The position numbers and the translations under genes are program-made. Of a stretch of 64,000 nt of DNA, positions 38,085 to 46,909 are shown one piece after another; the stretch's first letter is position 1; every line of letters starts with the position of its first letter. Origin of the DNA: Geomonas sp. Red32 (lineage in GTDB: Bacteria; Desulfobacterota; Desulfuromonadia; Geobacterales; Geobacteraceae); NCBI RefSeq assembly GCF_023652955.1, contig NZ_JAKLOY010000002.1, positions 434,001-498,000 of the forward strand, in the 5' to 3' direction. The notes beneath the pieces were generated by a model. It saw only the letters and a program-made list of their open reading frames with translations, was not told the origin of the DNA and ran no database searches.

Positions 38085-38371
38085 ATGGAGCCGGTCTTCT
38101 GGGCCATCTGCTGGTCGATGGCGTAGAGCCAGGCGAGGAGCTCGGCTACCGCCTGGTACAGCTCGGGAGGGATCTCCTGGTCGAGATCGACCTGCATGAG
38201 GAGGGTGACGAGCTCGGGCGAACTGTGGACGTAGACGCCATGCTCCTTGGCGAGTGAGATCATCGCCTCGGCGGTGATACCGGTACCCTTGGCCACCACC
38301 CGCGGAGCGCCGTCTTCCGCCCCGTAGGCCATGGCCACCGCCCGCTTCATGTCAGCTATCCGTTTCGACAT
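38057..38371 (-). CDS. FlhB C-terminal-domain protein (EscU/YscU/HrcU switch family)
   Basis: 104 residues: only the cytoplasmic export-switch domain of FlhB, without the membrane part. It has AVAMAYGAEDGAPRVVAKGTG, where the family's self-cleaving NPTH is replaced by an RVVAKG-containing segment, then EHGVYVHSSPELVTLLMQVDLDQEIP and ELYQAVAELLAWLYAIDQQ. Such stand-alone FlhB homologues are found with flagellar genes but their role is unclear. It overlaps the FliK-like gene by 20 nt. Confidence 0.82.
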   Translation of the reverse strand: MSKRIADMKRAVAMAYGAEDGAPRVVAKGTGITAEAMISLAKEHGVYVHSSPELVTLLMQVDLDQEIPPELYQAVAELLAWLYAIDQQMAQKTGSIHRSGSSSK

Positions 38372-39311
38372 CCTTAGCCGCCATCCTGGTGAGACTCACC
38401 CCGGCCGCCGCAAGCGACGACCGGAGCCGATCCCCTTCTTCCCTCATTGTCTGTGCCACCCCCGGCTGGTCGCAGACGAGCTCCAGCGAAAGCCCTTCGC
38501 GCCCGAGGGCGAGCTTCGCCCGCACTCCACCCAGGTGGGGGAGGAGCAGGGAAAGGTCAGCCTCGACGCTCCCCTCCTCGTTCTCGCTCCCCTGCCTGAT
38601 GGCGATCTCCATCCCCTGGCCGGGCCAGGCCTCCCCCTTCCAGTTCAGCACGCCCGAGTTGAGAAGGAGCAGTTGCTCCTTGACGATGGGAAGGGTCCCC
38701 GGGTCGGCAATTTCCTCCCCTTCCGTGCGGTTCTCCTCACGTCCTCCCCGCCCTTTGAAGATCCTGGAAAGCTTTCCCTGGGGCTCCTTGAGGAGCTCGG
38801 AGAGCTGCAGCCCCCCCGCCGCCCACTGGGCCAGGTGCGACTCGTAGAAGAGCCCAACTTGGGTCAGGGCCGCCTTCAGCCGTTCGGCCAGGAGGGCCGG
38901 CACCTGGGGCGCCCCCTCCAGCAGCGGTTCCTGTGGTCCCTCCATGGGACCAGCCCCCATCGCCACGTTGGAGAGCCATCTCCCCATTGAGCTCAGCTTG
39001 ACCGACACACCTCCATCCGGCGAGCGCAGGATCTGGAAGGTGATCCGTGGCTCAGCAGTCACGAAGGTCATGTCCATCGTCTCGCCCGGCTGCACGTTGA
39101 GCGGGATCTCCAACTGGTACAACTCCCCGGCGATCCGGGCCAGGTAGAGGCTGTTCGGGAGATTGGCGATGATCTCGGCCTTCACCTGCTGGCCGGGGTT
39201 CATCTGCAGCAGGGCCCCGGCACGCTGCTGCAGGTCGGCGGACGGGTTGACCGTCGTGGTCCGGGCCAGTACCGGTAGTACCTGTTTTTGAGCTTCGTCG
39301 TTAATGAACAT
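38352..39311 (-). CDS. FliK-like flagellar hook-length control protein
   Basis: 319 residues. The N-terminal half is unstructured-looking with QQVKAEIIANLPNSLYLARI, and a C-terminal domain (about 215-300) with EIAIRQ, VEADLSLLLPHLGGVRAKLALG and LSLELVCDQPGVAQTMREE resembles the FliK C-terminal domain that contacts FlhB. Paired with the FlhB-like protein it suggests a module for switching substrate export, far from the main flagellar cluster in this window. Confidence 0.68.
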   Translation of the reverse strand: MFINDEAQKQVLPVLARTTTVNPSADLQQRAGALLQMNPGQQVKAEIIANLPNSLYLARIAGELYQLEIPLNVQPGETMDMTFVTAEPRITFQILRSPDGGVSVKLSSMGRWLSNVAMGAGPMEGPQEPLLEGAPQVPALLAERLKAALTQVGLFYESHLAQWAAGGLQLSELLKEPQGKLSRIFKGRGGREENRTEGEEIADPGTLPIVKEQLLLLNSGVLNWKGEAWPGQGMEIAIRQGSENEEGSVEADLSLLLPHLGGVRAKLALGREGLSLELVCDQPGVAQTMREEGDRLRSSLAAAGVSLTRMAAKDVETDS

Positions 39312-39351
39312 GCCTGCCTGCCCCGTTACGTCCTACTCCTCCCATTTCGGC

Positions 39352-39378
39352 TAAATATATATTTTCTACAGCCGATAA
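39352..39378 (+). promoter_or_regulatory. Sigma-28 (FliA)-type promoter
   Basis: TAAATATA (39352-39359), exactly 11 nt, then GCCGATAA (39371-39378) matches the flagellar class 3 consensus TAAAGTTT-N11-GCCGATAA. It reads toward the hybrid kinase whose ATG is 54 nt downstream. Confidence 0.75.
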
Positions 39379-39432
39379 GCCATAAATGAAGCCAGATGCT
39401 CTATTTTTTCACTACAGGAAGGGCGCTTTCCG

Positions 39433-41754
39433 ATGAAAAACCAACTGCGCATCCTGATCGTCGACGACTCTCCGGAAGACGCTGCCCTCATCGTGCATCA
39501 TCTGAATAAGGAGTTCACCCCCCACTACCGGCGGGTTGATACCGCCCCCGAGATGCAGGAGGCGCTCGATAAGGAAGAGTGGGAACTGGTGATCTCCGAC
39601 TACCTGATGCCGGAGTTTTCCGGACTGGCCGCGCTGCAACTTTTGCGTGACCGGGGCTCGGACCTGCCATTCATCATGGTCTCGGGCCAGCTCGGGGAGG
39701 ACGTCGCGGTCGAGGCAATGCGGGCCGGTGCCCAGGACTTCCTGATCAAGGACCGCCTCTCCCGCCTGATCCCCGCCATCAAGAGGGAGTTGAAGGAAGC
39801 TCAGGTCCGCCGGGAGAGGTACGAGGCCCAGTCGGCCTTGTCGGCCACGGAGGCGAGATTCAAGAGCCTGGTAGAACAGTCGCTGGTCGGCATCTACATG
39901 CTCCAGGAATGCCTCCTCACCTATGTCAATCCGAAGTTCGGCGACATATTCGGCTACCGCCCGGAAGAGTTGATGGGGAAAAAAACGCTCCTCGATCTCG
40001 TGGCCGGTGAGGACCAGAACAGGGTGATGGGGCACTTCCTGGGCCAGCTCGGCCAGGAGAGCGGCAGTCTCCACTGTTTCTTCCGCGGGGTGCGCCGGGA
40101 TGGCCTCCTCGTCGATCTGGAGGTCAACGGGGCGCCGACCGACCAGGATGGCCACCCCGCGGTCATTGGAACGGTGCTCGACATCACCGAGCGCAAGCGG
40201 GCGGAGGCTGAGCTGAGCAAGCTTTCCCAGGCGGTCGAGCAGAGCCCGGTTTCCGTGGTGATCACCGACCTCAGGGGGATCATCGAGTACGTGAACCCCA
40301 AGGTACTCGAGGTGACCGGGTATACTGAGAAGGAACTGATCGGGGAGCGGACAAGCATCTTCAAGTCCGGGCACATGGAAGACGCCTTCTACCAGGATCT
40401 CTGGCAGACCATCAGCTCGGGACGCGAGTGGCACGGCGAGCTGCAAAACCGCAAGAAAAACGGCGAGCTCTTCTGGGAGAGCGGCTCGATTTCGGCAGTG
40501 AAAGACGGCGACGGCCGGATCACCCACTTCGTGGCCCTCAAAGAGGACGTGACCGAAAGGCGGCTGGCCGTCGAGCAGTTGAGGCAGGCCCAGAAGATGG
40601 AGGCGGTCGGCCAGCTGGCGGGCGGGGTCGCCCACGATTTCAACAATCTCCTGACCGTCATCAACGGCTACAGCACCCTGCTCATCAGGGGGCTCGACAC
40701 CGGATCGGCTATGCGCAGAGAGGCGGAGCAGATCCTCAAGGCCGGCGAGCGGGCCGCGGAGCTGACCCGCCAGCTGCTTACCTTTAGCCGCCGCCAGATC
40801 CTGGAGCCGAAGGTACTCAACCTGAACCAGCAGATCCGCTCCTTCGAAAAGGTACTGACCCGCCTGATCGGAGAGGACTTCCCGCTCACCTCACTCTTGG
40901 CCGACGACCTGGGCTTCATAAAGATGGACCCGGGACACTTCGAGCAGGTGCTGGTCAACCTGGTGGTCAACGCCCGCGACGCCTCGGAGCCCGGAGGGAG
41001 CATCACCATCGAGTCCGCCAACTGCCACCTGGACGACGACTTCGTGCAGCTTCACCCCGGCGCCACCCAGGGGGACTACGTCCGGATCTCGGTGACCGAC
41101 CAGGGGACCGGGATGAGCGACGAGGTCAAGCGGCGGATCTTCGAGCCGTTTTTCACCACCAAGGAGATGGGAAGGGGAACCGGCCTCGGGCTCGCCACCG
41201 TCTACGGTATCGTCAAGCAGTGCGGCGGCTATATCGAGGTCGACAGCCACCCCGGTTGCGGGACCCGCTTCAACGTCTACCTCCCCCGCGTCTACCAGCA
41301 GGCTGAGGCCCCCAGGCGGCCGGTGACAGCCGACGGCCACGAGGGAAGCCACACCATCCTGGTGGTGGAGGACGAGCCGGGGGTGCTCAACTTCGTGGTC
41401 CACACCCTCAAAAAACACGGCTACCGGGTGCTGGAGAGCGTCGATCCCGAGCTGGGGGTGAACATCTTCGAGGAACACCAGGAAGAGATCGACCTCCTTT
41501 TGACCGACGTGGTGATGCCGTTCATGAGCGGTCCGATGCTTGCCGACATCCTGGTCGGGAAAAATCCGCAGCTTAAGGTAATCTTCATGTCAGGGCATAC
41601 CGACAACCGCGTCAACTTCGATAAGATCCAGCAGCAGGGGATGCAGTTTCTCTCCAAGCCGTTCACCAGCGATACCTTGGCACGCAAGATCAAAGAAACC
41701 CTCGACGAAGCCGAGGGAGGTGCCACGGGAGCATCCTCGGGAGGTAGCAATTGA
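39433..41754 (+). CDS. Hybrid histidine kinase, receiver-PAS-PAS-HisKA-HATPase-receiver
   Basis: 773 residues: receiver 1 (Asp in [13 protein letters not shown]), PAS about 140-250, PAS about 260-375, HisKA with [12 protein letters not shown] (His about 402), HATPase ([38 protein letters not shown]) and a C-terminal receiver (Asp in [13 protein letters not shown]). The first receiver is very like that of the RsbU-type protein at 28.2 kb, including SGxxGED and LIK in place of KP. It is coupled to the HD-GYP gene by an overlapping TTGA. The sigma-28-type promoter suggests a motility-linked role. Confidence 0.93.
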   Translation: MKNQLRILIVDDSPEDAALIVHHLNKEFTPHYRRVDTAPEMQEALDKEEWELVISDYLMPEFSGLAALQLLRDRGSDLPFIMVSGQLGEDVAVEAMRAGAQDFLIKDRLSRLIPAIKRELKEAQVRRERYEAQSALSATEARFKSLVEQSLVGIYMLQECLLTYVNPKFGDIFGYRPEELMGKKTLLDLVAGEDQNRVMGHFLGQLGQESGSLHCFFRGVRRDGLLVDLEVNGAPTDQDGHPAVIGTVLDITERKRAEAELSKLSQAVEQSPVSVVITDLRGIIEYVNPKVLEVTGYTEKELIGERTSIFKSGHMEDAFYQDLWQTISSGREWHGELQNRKKNGELFWESGSISAVKDGDGRITHFVALKEDVTERRLAVEQLRQAQKMEAVGQLAGGVAHDFNNLLTVINGYSTLLIRGLDTGSAMRREAEQILKAGERAAELTRQLLTFSRRQILEPKVLNLNQQIRSFEKVLTRLIGEDFPLTSLLADDLGFIKMDPGHFEQVLVNLVVNARDASEPGGSITIESANCHLDDDFVQLHPGATQGDYVRISVTDQGTGMSDEVKRRIFEPFFTTKEMGRGTGLGLATVYGIVKQCGGYIEVDSHPGCGTRFNVYLPRVYQQAEAPRRPVTADGHEGSHTILVVEDEPGVLNFVVHTLKKHGYRVLESVDPELGVNIFEEHQEEIDLLLTDVVMPFMSGPMLADILVGKNPQLKVIFMSGHTDNRVNFDKIQQQGMQFLSKPFTSDTLARKIKETLDEAEGGATGASSGGSN

Positions 41755-42797
41755 AAGGGAACATCCTGATAGCAGATGACGAGGAGATGATCCGTGATCT
41801 GATCAACATAACCCTCAGCAAGGAAGGGTTCACCTGCCACCAGGCATCCAGCGCCGAAGAGGGCCTGGAGGTGGTGAACCGCCTTCCGGTGGACATGGCA
41901 CTCTTGGACATCATGATGCCGGGGCGCTCGGGAATCGACCTGCTGAAGGACATCAAGAAGATGACCCCGGACATTCCGGTGCTGATGATCACCGCCATGA
42001 ACGACATGGACACCGCCCTCTCCTGCATCCACCTCGGAGCCGAGGATTACATCACCAAACCGTTCAACCTCGAACGGGTGCTCCTCACGGTGAAAAACAC
42101 CATGGAGAAGCGCCGTCTTGTCATGGAGAACCGAGAGTACCAGGCCAACCTGGAACTGAAGGTAAAAGAGCAGACCGAGACCATCCGGACCGTGATGGGA
42201 GAGATCAACCAGGCCTACGAACACACCCTGGCGGCACTGATCAGGGCCCTGGACGCCCGGGAGAAGGAGGTCGGCTCCCACTCAGAGCGGGTGATGAATT
42301 ACGCGACCCTGCTGGCCCGCACCGCCGGCATCGACGAGGTGGCCTGCGGCATCCTGGCCAAGGGGGCGCTCCTGCACGACATCGGCAAAATCGGCATCTC
42401 GGACAACATCCTACTCAAGCCGGCCAAACTCGACGAGGCCGAGTGGGTCATCATGCGCCAGCACCCGGCGGTCGGTTTCGAGATCCTCTCCGAAATCAGG
42501 TTCTTCGAGGGGGCGGCCGAGCTCGTCCTCTCCCACCACGAGTGCTTCGACGGCACCGGTTACCCGCACCGTCTCAAGGGTGACGCCATACCGATCAGCG
42601 CCCGCATTTTCGCCTTGGTCGACACCCTCGACGCCATGACATCCGATCGTCCTTACCGCAAGGCACTGAGCTACCAGCAGGTGCGCGACGAGGTGATCAG
42701 GTGCAGCGGCAAGCAGTTCGACCCCGCCCTGGTGGAGGTCTTCCTGAGCATCCCGAAAGCTGAATGGGAAAAGGCTGCCGGCAAGGAGTTGCTGTAG
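41751..42797 (+). CDS. Response regulator with HD-GYP domain
   Basis: 348 residues: receiver (Asp in MALLDIMMPGRSG), coiled coil (about 125-150) and an HD-GYP domain with SHSERVMNYA, ALLHDIGKIGI, HHECFDGTGYPHRLKGD and VDTLDAMTSDRPYR. HD-GYP domains with this motif set degrade c-di-GMP. TTG start with GGGAGG upstream, overlapping the kinase stop. Kinase and phosphodiesterase are likely a signal pair. Confidence 0.93.
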   Translation: MKGNILIADDEEMIRDLINITLSKEGFTCHQASSAEEGLEVVNRLPVDMALLDIMMPGRSGIDLLKDIKKMTPDIPVLMITAMNDMDTALSCIHLGAEDYITKPFNLERVLLTVKNTMEKRRLVMENREYQANLELKVKEQTETIRTVMGEINQAYEHTLAALIRALDAREKEVGSHSERVMNYATLLARTAGIDEVACGILAKGALLHDIGKIGISDNILLKPAKLDEAEWVIMRQHPAVGFEILSEIRFFEGAAELVLSHHECFDGTGYPHRLKGDAIPISARIFALVDTLDAMTSDRPYRKALSYQQVRDEVIRCSGKQFDPALVEVFLSIPKAEWEKAAGKELL

Positions 42798-42881
42798 CCG
42801 CTCCATCCCCTGCTGTCTTAACGGAGTGACATTATGTGATTTTTTCCATGTGTTTCCATTCCACAAGCCGCAAGGGGTGCC

Positions 42882-43364
42882 ATGAACAAACTCGTCCCGC
42901 TTCTGTTCATCATGCTCCTCACCGCCGGCTGCCCAGCCATCCCCGCCCTCTTCTACCCCACCGCGTCGGGAACTCAATAGCAGCAACAGCTGCAGACCAA
43001 TACCCTGGTACGACTGAACGGCCAGAACTACCGGATCGTGAAGACCAACGTGACCGGGAGCAGCAGGGGGTTCAGCCTGCTCGGCTTCATCACGGTGGTT
43101 TCCCCCAACTACATCAAGGCGGTCCAGCACCTCTACAAGGAGGCCGGTATCACCGAAGGGAGGGCGCTCGCCATCGCCAACATCGCCCAGCAGGATACCT
43201 CTCCCTATTTCATCCTCTTCTCGCTTCCCAAGATAACGCTGCGGGCGGATGTCATCGAATTCACCGGTCCGCCCCCCAGTGGCTCCCCCGCAGCCAGGGG
43301 CTCCACCACTGCATTAACGCGAAGGGCCGCGCAAGCGGCCCTTTTTCACGTTCCCCCTTCTTAA
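42882..43364 (+). pseudogene. Lipoprotein gene interrupted by an in-frame amber codon
   Basis: From the ATG at 42882 (AAGGGG upstream) the frame gives a lipoprotein signal ending LLTAGC, then a TAG at 42978-42980 after 32 codons, then continues in the same frame for 127 codons with coherent protein (YRIVKTNVTGSSRGFSLLG, KAVQHLYKEAGITEGRALA). The TAG sits in a run of CAG/CAA codons (GTQ*QQQLQ), so a single CAG-to-TAG change explains it. The downstream part resembles a small secreted family (DUF6567-like, by eye). The final residues run into a terminator hairpin, so the natural stop may also have been lost. Suppression of the codon is a less likely alternative. Confidence 0.75.
43322..43346 (+). 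terminator. Rho-independent terminator
   Basis: AAGGGCCGC (43322-43330), loop GCAA, GCGGCCCTT (43335-43343) then TTT. It lies inside the last codons of the broken lipoprotein frame. Confidence 0.85.
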
Positions 43365-43423
43365 CCTACCCAGCGAGGAAGATGATCACCGGGCAGGGGA
43401 GCTGATGCGGCAAGAGAAACGCC

Positions 43424-43480
43424 CCCCTCCCTCACCCGGCCTTCGGTCACGCTCTCCTCTGAAGGGGCGAGGTATAGGCC
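43424..43480 (+). repeat. Dispersed GC-rich repeat, degenerate copy
   Basis: CCCTCCCTCACCCGGCCTTCGG, then CTCTCCTCTGAAGGGGCGAGG: a diverged form of the repeat seen at 62.5 kb, in the gap between the terminator and the propeller gene. Apart from this and the terminator I see nothing else in the 299-bp gap. Confidence 0.5.
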
Positions 43481-43663
43481 GTCGCCTGGAGGCGAGGGAC
43501 GATGAAGGCGAGTTGTTCCTTGCCGATCAGCCATCCATGTAGTATAAGCCTCTCTCATGGGGAATTTGGCCGTCTCTGGAGCCTGCCACAGCGGGTTCCC
43601 CCCCAAAGCCCTGCCTTTTCTTCACCATCGAGTTTACTCTTATCCGCACTCCCGGGGACCCTC

Positions 43664-46600
43664 ATGAGATCCGCCTTCCTGTCGTTCGTGCTCCTTTTGG
43701 TCATCGCCTCCCACGCCTACGGCGCAAGGCTCGACACCTCGTTCAAGTTCTCGACCATCGAGACCTCCCACTTTTCCATCCACTACCACCAGGGACTGGA
43801 GAGGGTAGCGGCCAAGACCGCGGTCATGGCGGAGGAGATTCACGCGAGGCTCGTGCCCGAGTTTCTCTGGGAGCCTGCCGAAAAGACACAGCTGGTGCTG
43901 ATCGACGACAGCGACTTCACCAACGGCCTCACGGTGACCATCCCCTACAACACCGTCTATCTCCAGGTGACTCCCCCTACCCTGGCGTCGACTCTCGGCG
44001 AGTACGACGACTGGCTGAGAGAGCTCATCACCCACGAGTACACCCACGTGCTCACCTCCGACCCCGCCCGCGGCTACTGGCGCGTAACGCGGGCGATCTT
44101 CGGCAAGCCGCTCCCGATGCTGGGGGATCCCTTTACCGAGCTCATGTTCCTGGTGACCGCCCCACCCAACACCTTCATGCCGCGCTGGTGGCACGAGGGG
44201 AACGCGGTCTGGGGAGAGACCCAGTTCACCGGCGAGGGGCGTGGCAAGGGGAGCTACTTCGACATGGTCTTCCGGACCGCCGTGGCGGAGGATCACCTCC
44301 CCCGGGTGGACGAGATCAACGGCGACCCGCCCTACTGGCCCAACGGCGACTTTCCCTACATCTTCGGCTACCGCCTGGAGCGCTATATCGCTGACCGCTA
44401 CGGTAAAGAGGCACTGGGACGGCTCAGTATCGCCCATTCCGGCCGTTTCCCCTACTTCATCGGGACTCCTCCCGAGGAGCTGACCGGCGGCAAGAGTTAC
44501 GCCGACCTCTACGACGAGATGCTGAGGACGATGATCACCGAGCAGCGACAAAGGATCCGCGAGCTCTCCAAGGCCCCCTTCACCACGGTCACCAGGATCT
44601 CCAGCGAAGGTGAGCAGCTCTCCAACCCGAGGTACTCGCCGGACGGGAGCAAGATCGCCTTCACCAGGGCCGACCCCAACGACCATACCGAAATTACCGT
44701 CACCGACCACCTCGGCCACAACACCGTCGCCCATATCCGGCGCCGCTACTCGGACGGGTCCATCGCCTGGTCACCAGACGGCGGCACCATCTACTTCACC
44801 CAGGCAGAGATCAACCACGGCTTCGATGTCTATCAGGACCTCTACAGCTACCGTTTTGATGCCGACGCCACCACCCGGCTCAGCCACAGCCAGCGGTTGA
44901 GCGAAATCGACCTCTCTCCCGACGGCAGACGGTTTGCCGCCGTGGTCAGCTCGCGCGGAAGTCGCAATCTCGCCATCTTCGAGGTCCCCGACGGGGAGCA
45001 CGAGCCGGGAGTCCGGCCGGTAACGAGCTACCTCATGCAAAGGGTCGCCTCTCCCCGCTGGTCGCCCGACGGGACCAAGATCTGCTATTCGCTGAGGGAC
45101 AACGCAGGGCATTCATTCCTCAAGGTCTACGACCCGAAAACGGCATCGGACCGGACCATCCTCGCAGCCAGCAACAGCCTCGAGTACCCGGTCTGGTCCC
45201 GCGACGGCTCCACGATTTTCTACATCTCCGACGAGACCGGCGTCTTCAACTTATTCGCCCTCCGGCTGGCGGAAGGGAAGAGTTACCAGGTGACCCATCT
45301 TTTGAGCGGGGCACAGCAGCCTGATCCTTCCACGGACGGCAAAGGAATCGCCATCTCTCTCTACAACTCGCGCGGCTTCTCCATCGCCCGCGTCGACCTC
45401 GCGCCTTCGAAGTGGTCGGAGCAGAGAGGGCCTTCCCTCCCCCTTTTCCGGGATCTTCCTGCGCCCCTACCCGGTGTGGAGGCGGCAGCAGCTGCGGCCG
45501 GGAGCTCAGGTGCGGGAAACGCAATTCAGCCCTTACCGGCTGCCGGGGCGACGTCGCCTGCAGGGAGCAGCGTGCCGGTGCCCAAGGCTGCAAAGGTAAG
45601 GGGGATGCCGGGGGAACCCCATCCTCACCCTGTCCCTCCCCTTGAAGGGGAGGGTACCTCTCGCGACTCGGAGGTGGCGGGTTCCGCGGGGTCCGTTGGA
45701 TATGCGGAAACTTTGGGGACTGGGAGGACTGGGGGGACGGCCGGAGTCGAGGAGCCCGTGGGAGCGGTGCCGTACTCGCCGCTGAAGACGCTCTACCCAC
45801 GCTTCTGGCTTCCCCGGGTCTCCGCCGACGGGTCCGGAAAGCCGGTACTGGGGGCGTTCACCGCAGGGGCCGATGTCCTCGGCTACCACTCGTATCTGCT
45901 GGCGGCCGACTACAGCGTAGGCCGGAAGCGGGGGTACTGGGACTTCATCTACGACAACGATACCTGGTACCCGACCTTCACGCTGCAGACCTGGGGCCAG
46001 CCGTTTGTGTACGGCAACCTCCTGCAGCACGGCTCCGATTACTACGAGTTAAACCGCGGCTTCACCGCACAGGTCTCGGTCCCCATCAACGCCCTGGAGT
46101 GGAATTGCTTCTTCCTGGCAGGGTACCAGTTGATCGACCAGCAGGCGCTGAGCGGCCTGGAGCCTGATGGGACCTTCAACGGCCTGAACGTCTTCCGCGG
46201 CAAGCGGACGGCCGTCTTCGCCGGGGTCACCTTCGGCGACGCACTCCGCTACCCCTGGTCGATCAGCTACGAGGAGGGGCGGAACCTCTCCCTGCTCTAC
46301 CACCGCTTCGACAAGGCGCTGGGCGGCGACGTCAACATCTCGGAATACACGGCCCAGTATCAGGAATTCTTGCGGATGCCATCGGAGCCCCTGAAGCACC
46401 ACGTCGTATACCTGCGGCTCGCCGGGGCGGTCTCCCGGGGGGCTGATTACGCGCAACAGGCCTTCCAGATGGGAGGAACTCCCTCCGACCTCAACCCCTA
46501 TTATCTCAGGGGTTACCCGTCCCGTTCGCTGGCCGGCAACTACCTGGTATCAGGCACGCTCGAATACCGGATGCCGCTCTTCAACCCGATGCGGGGACCG

Positions 46601-46840
46601 GGAACCTTCCCGTTCTTCGCCGAAAAGGTCCACGGCGCCATCTTCCTGGACTCCGGGGAGGTCTGGGGGAACCAGCGCTCCTTCCGCGGCGAGGAGATCA
46701 AGACCGGCGGCGGAGTCGAGGTGCGTGCCGACATCACGCTCGGCTACTGGGCCAAGCTGACGCCCGCCATCGGGGTCGCCCGGGGCTTTAACCGGGGTGG
46801 TGAAAGTCAGGTATACTTGAACGTGTACAGCCAGTACTAG
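43664..46840 (+). CDS. Large exported protein: gluzincin-like region, TolB-type propeller and outer-membrane barrel
   Basis: 1058 residues from the ATG at 43664 with signal peptide MRSAFLSFVLLLVIASHAYG. Residues about 25-300 contain the zinc-protease-like HEYTH (124-128) and HEGNAVWGE (177-185), the ligand pattern of gluzincins. About 310-590 are PD40/TolB-like propeller repeats (NPRYSPDGSKIAF, SIAWSPDGGTIYF, PRWSPDGTKICY). A low-complexity linker (about 600-710) leads to a C-terminal region with aromatic alternating strands resembling an Omp85-type surface antigen barrel (FQMGGTPSDLNPYYLRGYPS), ending QVYLNVYSQY. It is likely an outer-membrane protein with a periplasmic or surface domain. 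The linker contains a copy of the intergenic repeat. Confidence 0.8.
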   Translation: MRSAFLSFVLLLVIASHAYGARLDTSFKFSTIETSHFSIHYHQGLERVAAKTAVMAEEIHARLVPEFLWEPAEKTQLVLIDDSDFTNGLTVTIPYNTVYLQVTPPTLASTLGEYDDWLRELITHEYTHVLTSDPARGYWRVTRAIFGKPLPMLGDPFTELMFLVTAPPNTFMPRWWHEGNAVWGETQFTGEGRGKGSYFDMVFRTAVAEDHLPRVDEINGDPPYWPNGDFPYIFGYRLERYIADRYGKEALGRLSIAHSGRFPYFIGTPPEELTGGKSYADLYDEMLRTMITEQRQRIRELSKAPFTTVTRISSEGEQLSNPRYSPDGSKIAFTRADPNDHTEITVTDHLGHNTVAHIRRRYSDGSIAWSPDGGTIYFTQAEINHGFDVYQDLYSYRFDADATTRLSHSQRLSEIDLSPDGRRFAAVVSSRGSRNLAIFEVPDGEHEPGVRPVTSYLMQRVASPRWSPDGTKICYSLRDNAGHSFLKVYDPKTASDRTILAASNSLEYPVWSRDGSTIFYISDETGVFNLFALRLAEGKSYQVTHLLSGAQQPDPSTDGKGIAISLYNSRGFSIARVDLAPSKWSEQRGPSLPLFRDLPAPLPGVEAAAAAAGSSGAGNAIQPLPAAGATSPAGSSVPVPKAAKVRGMPGEPHPHPVPPLEGEGTSRDSEVAGSAGSVGYAETLGTGRTGGTAGVEEPVGAVPYSPLKTLYPRFWLPRVSADGSGKPVLGAFTAGADVLGYHSYLLAADYSVGRKRGYWDFIYDNDTWYPTFTLQTWGQPFVYGNLLQHGSDYYELNRGFTAQVSVPINALEWNCFFLAGYQLIDQQALSGLEPDGTFNGLNVFRGKRTAVFAGVTFGDALRYPWSISYEEGRNLSLLYHRFDKALGGDVNISEYTAQYQEFLRMPSEPLKHHVVYLRLAGAVSRGADYAQQAFQMGGTPSDLNPYYLRGYPSRSLAGNYLVSGTLEYRMPLFNPMRGPGTFPFFAEKVHGAIFLDSGEVWGNQRSFRGEEIKTGGGVEVRADITLGYWAKLTPAIGVARGFNRGGESQVYLNVYSQY
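45613..45660 (+). repeat. Dispersed GC-rich repeat inside a coding sequence
   Basis: CCCCATCCTCACCC, then CCCTCCCCTTGAAGGGGAGGG: the same element as in the 62.5-kb intergenic copy, here read in frame as about residues 651-664 (GEPHPHPVPPLEGEG) in the linker between propeller and barrel. The reading frame stays open across it. Confidence 0.8.
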
Positions 46841-46909
46841 CCGCGACCGGTAATTCTTCCCTTTCTTCCCGGCCGGCACGGCACCTGGCGGTACGAGGGA
46901 GGAACGAAG

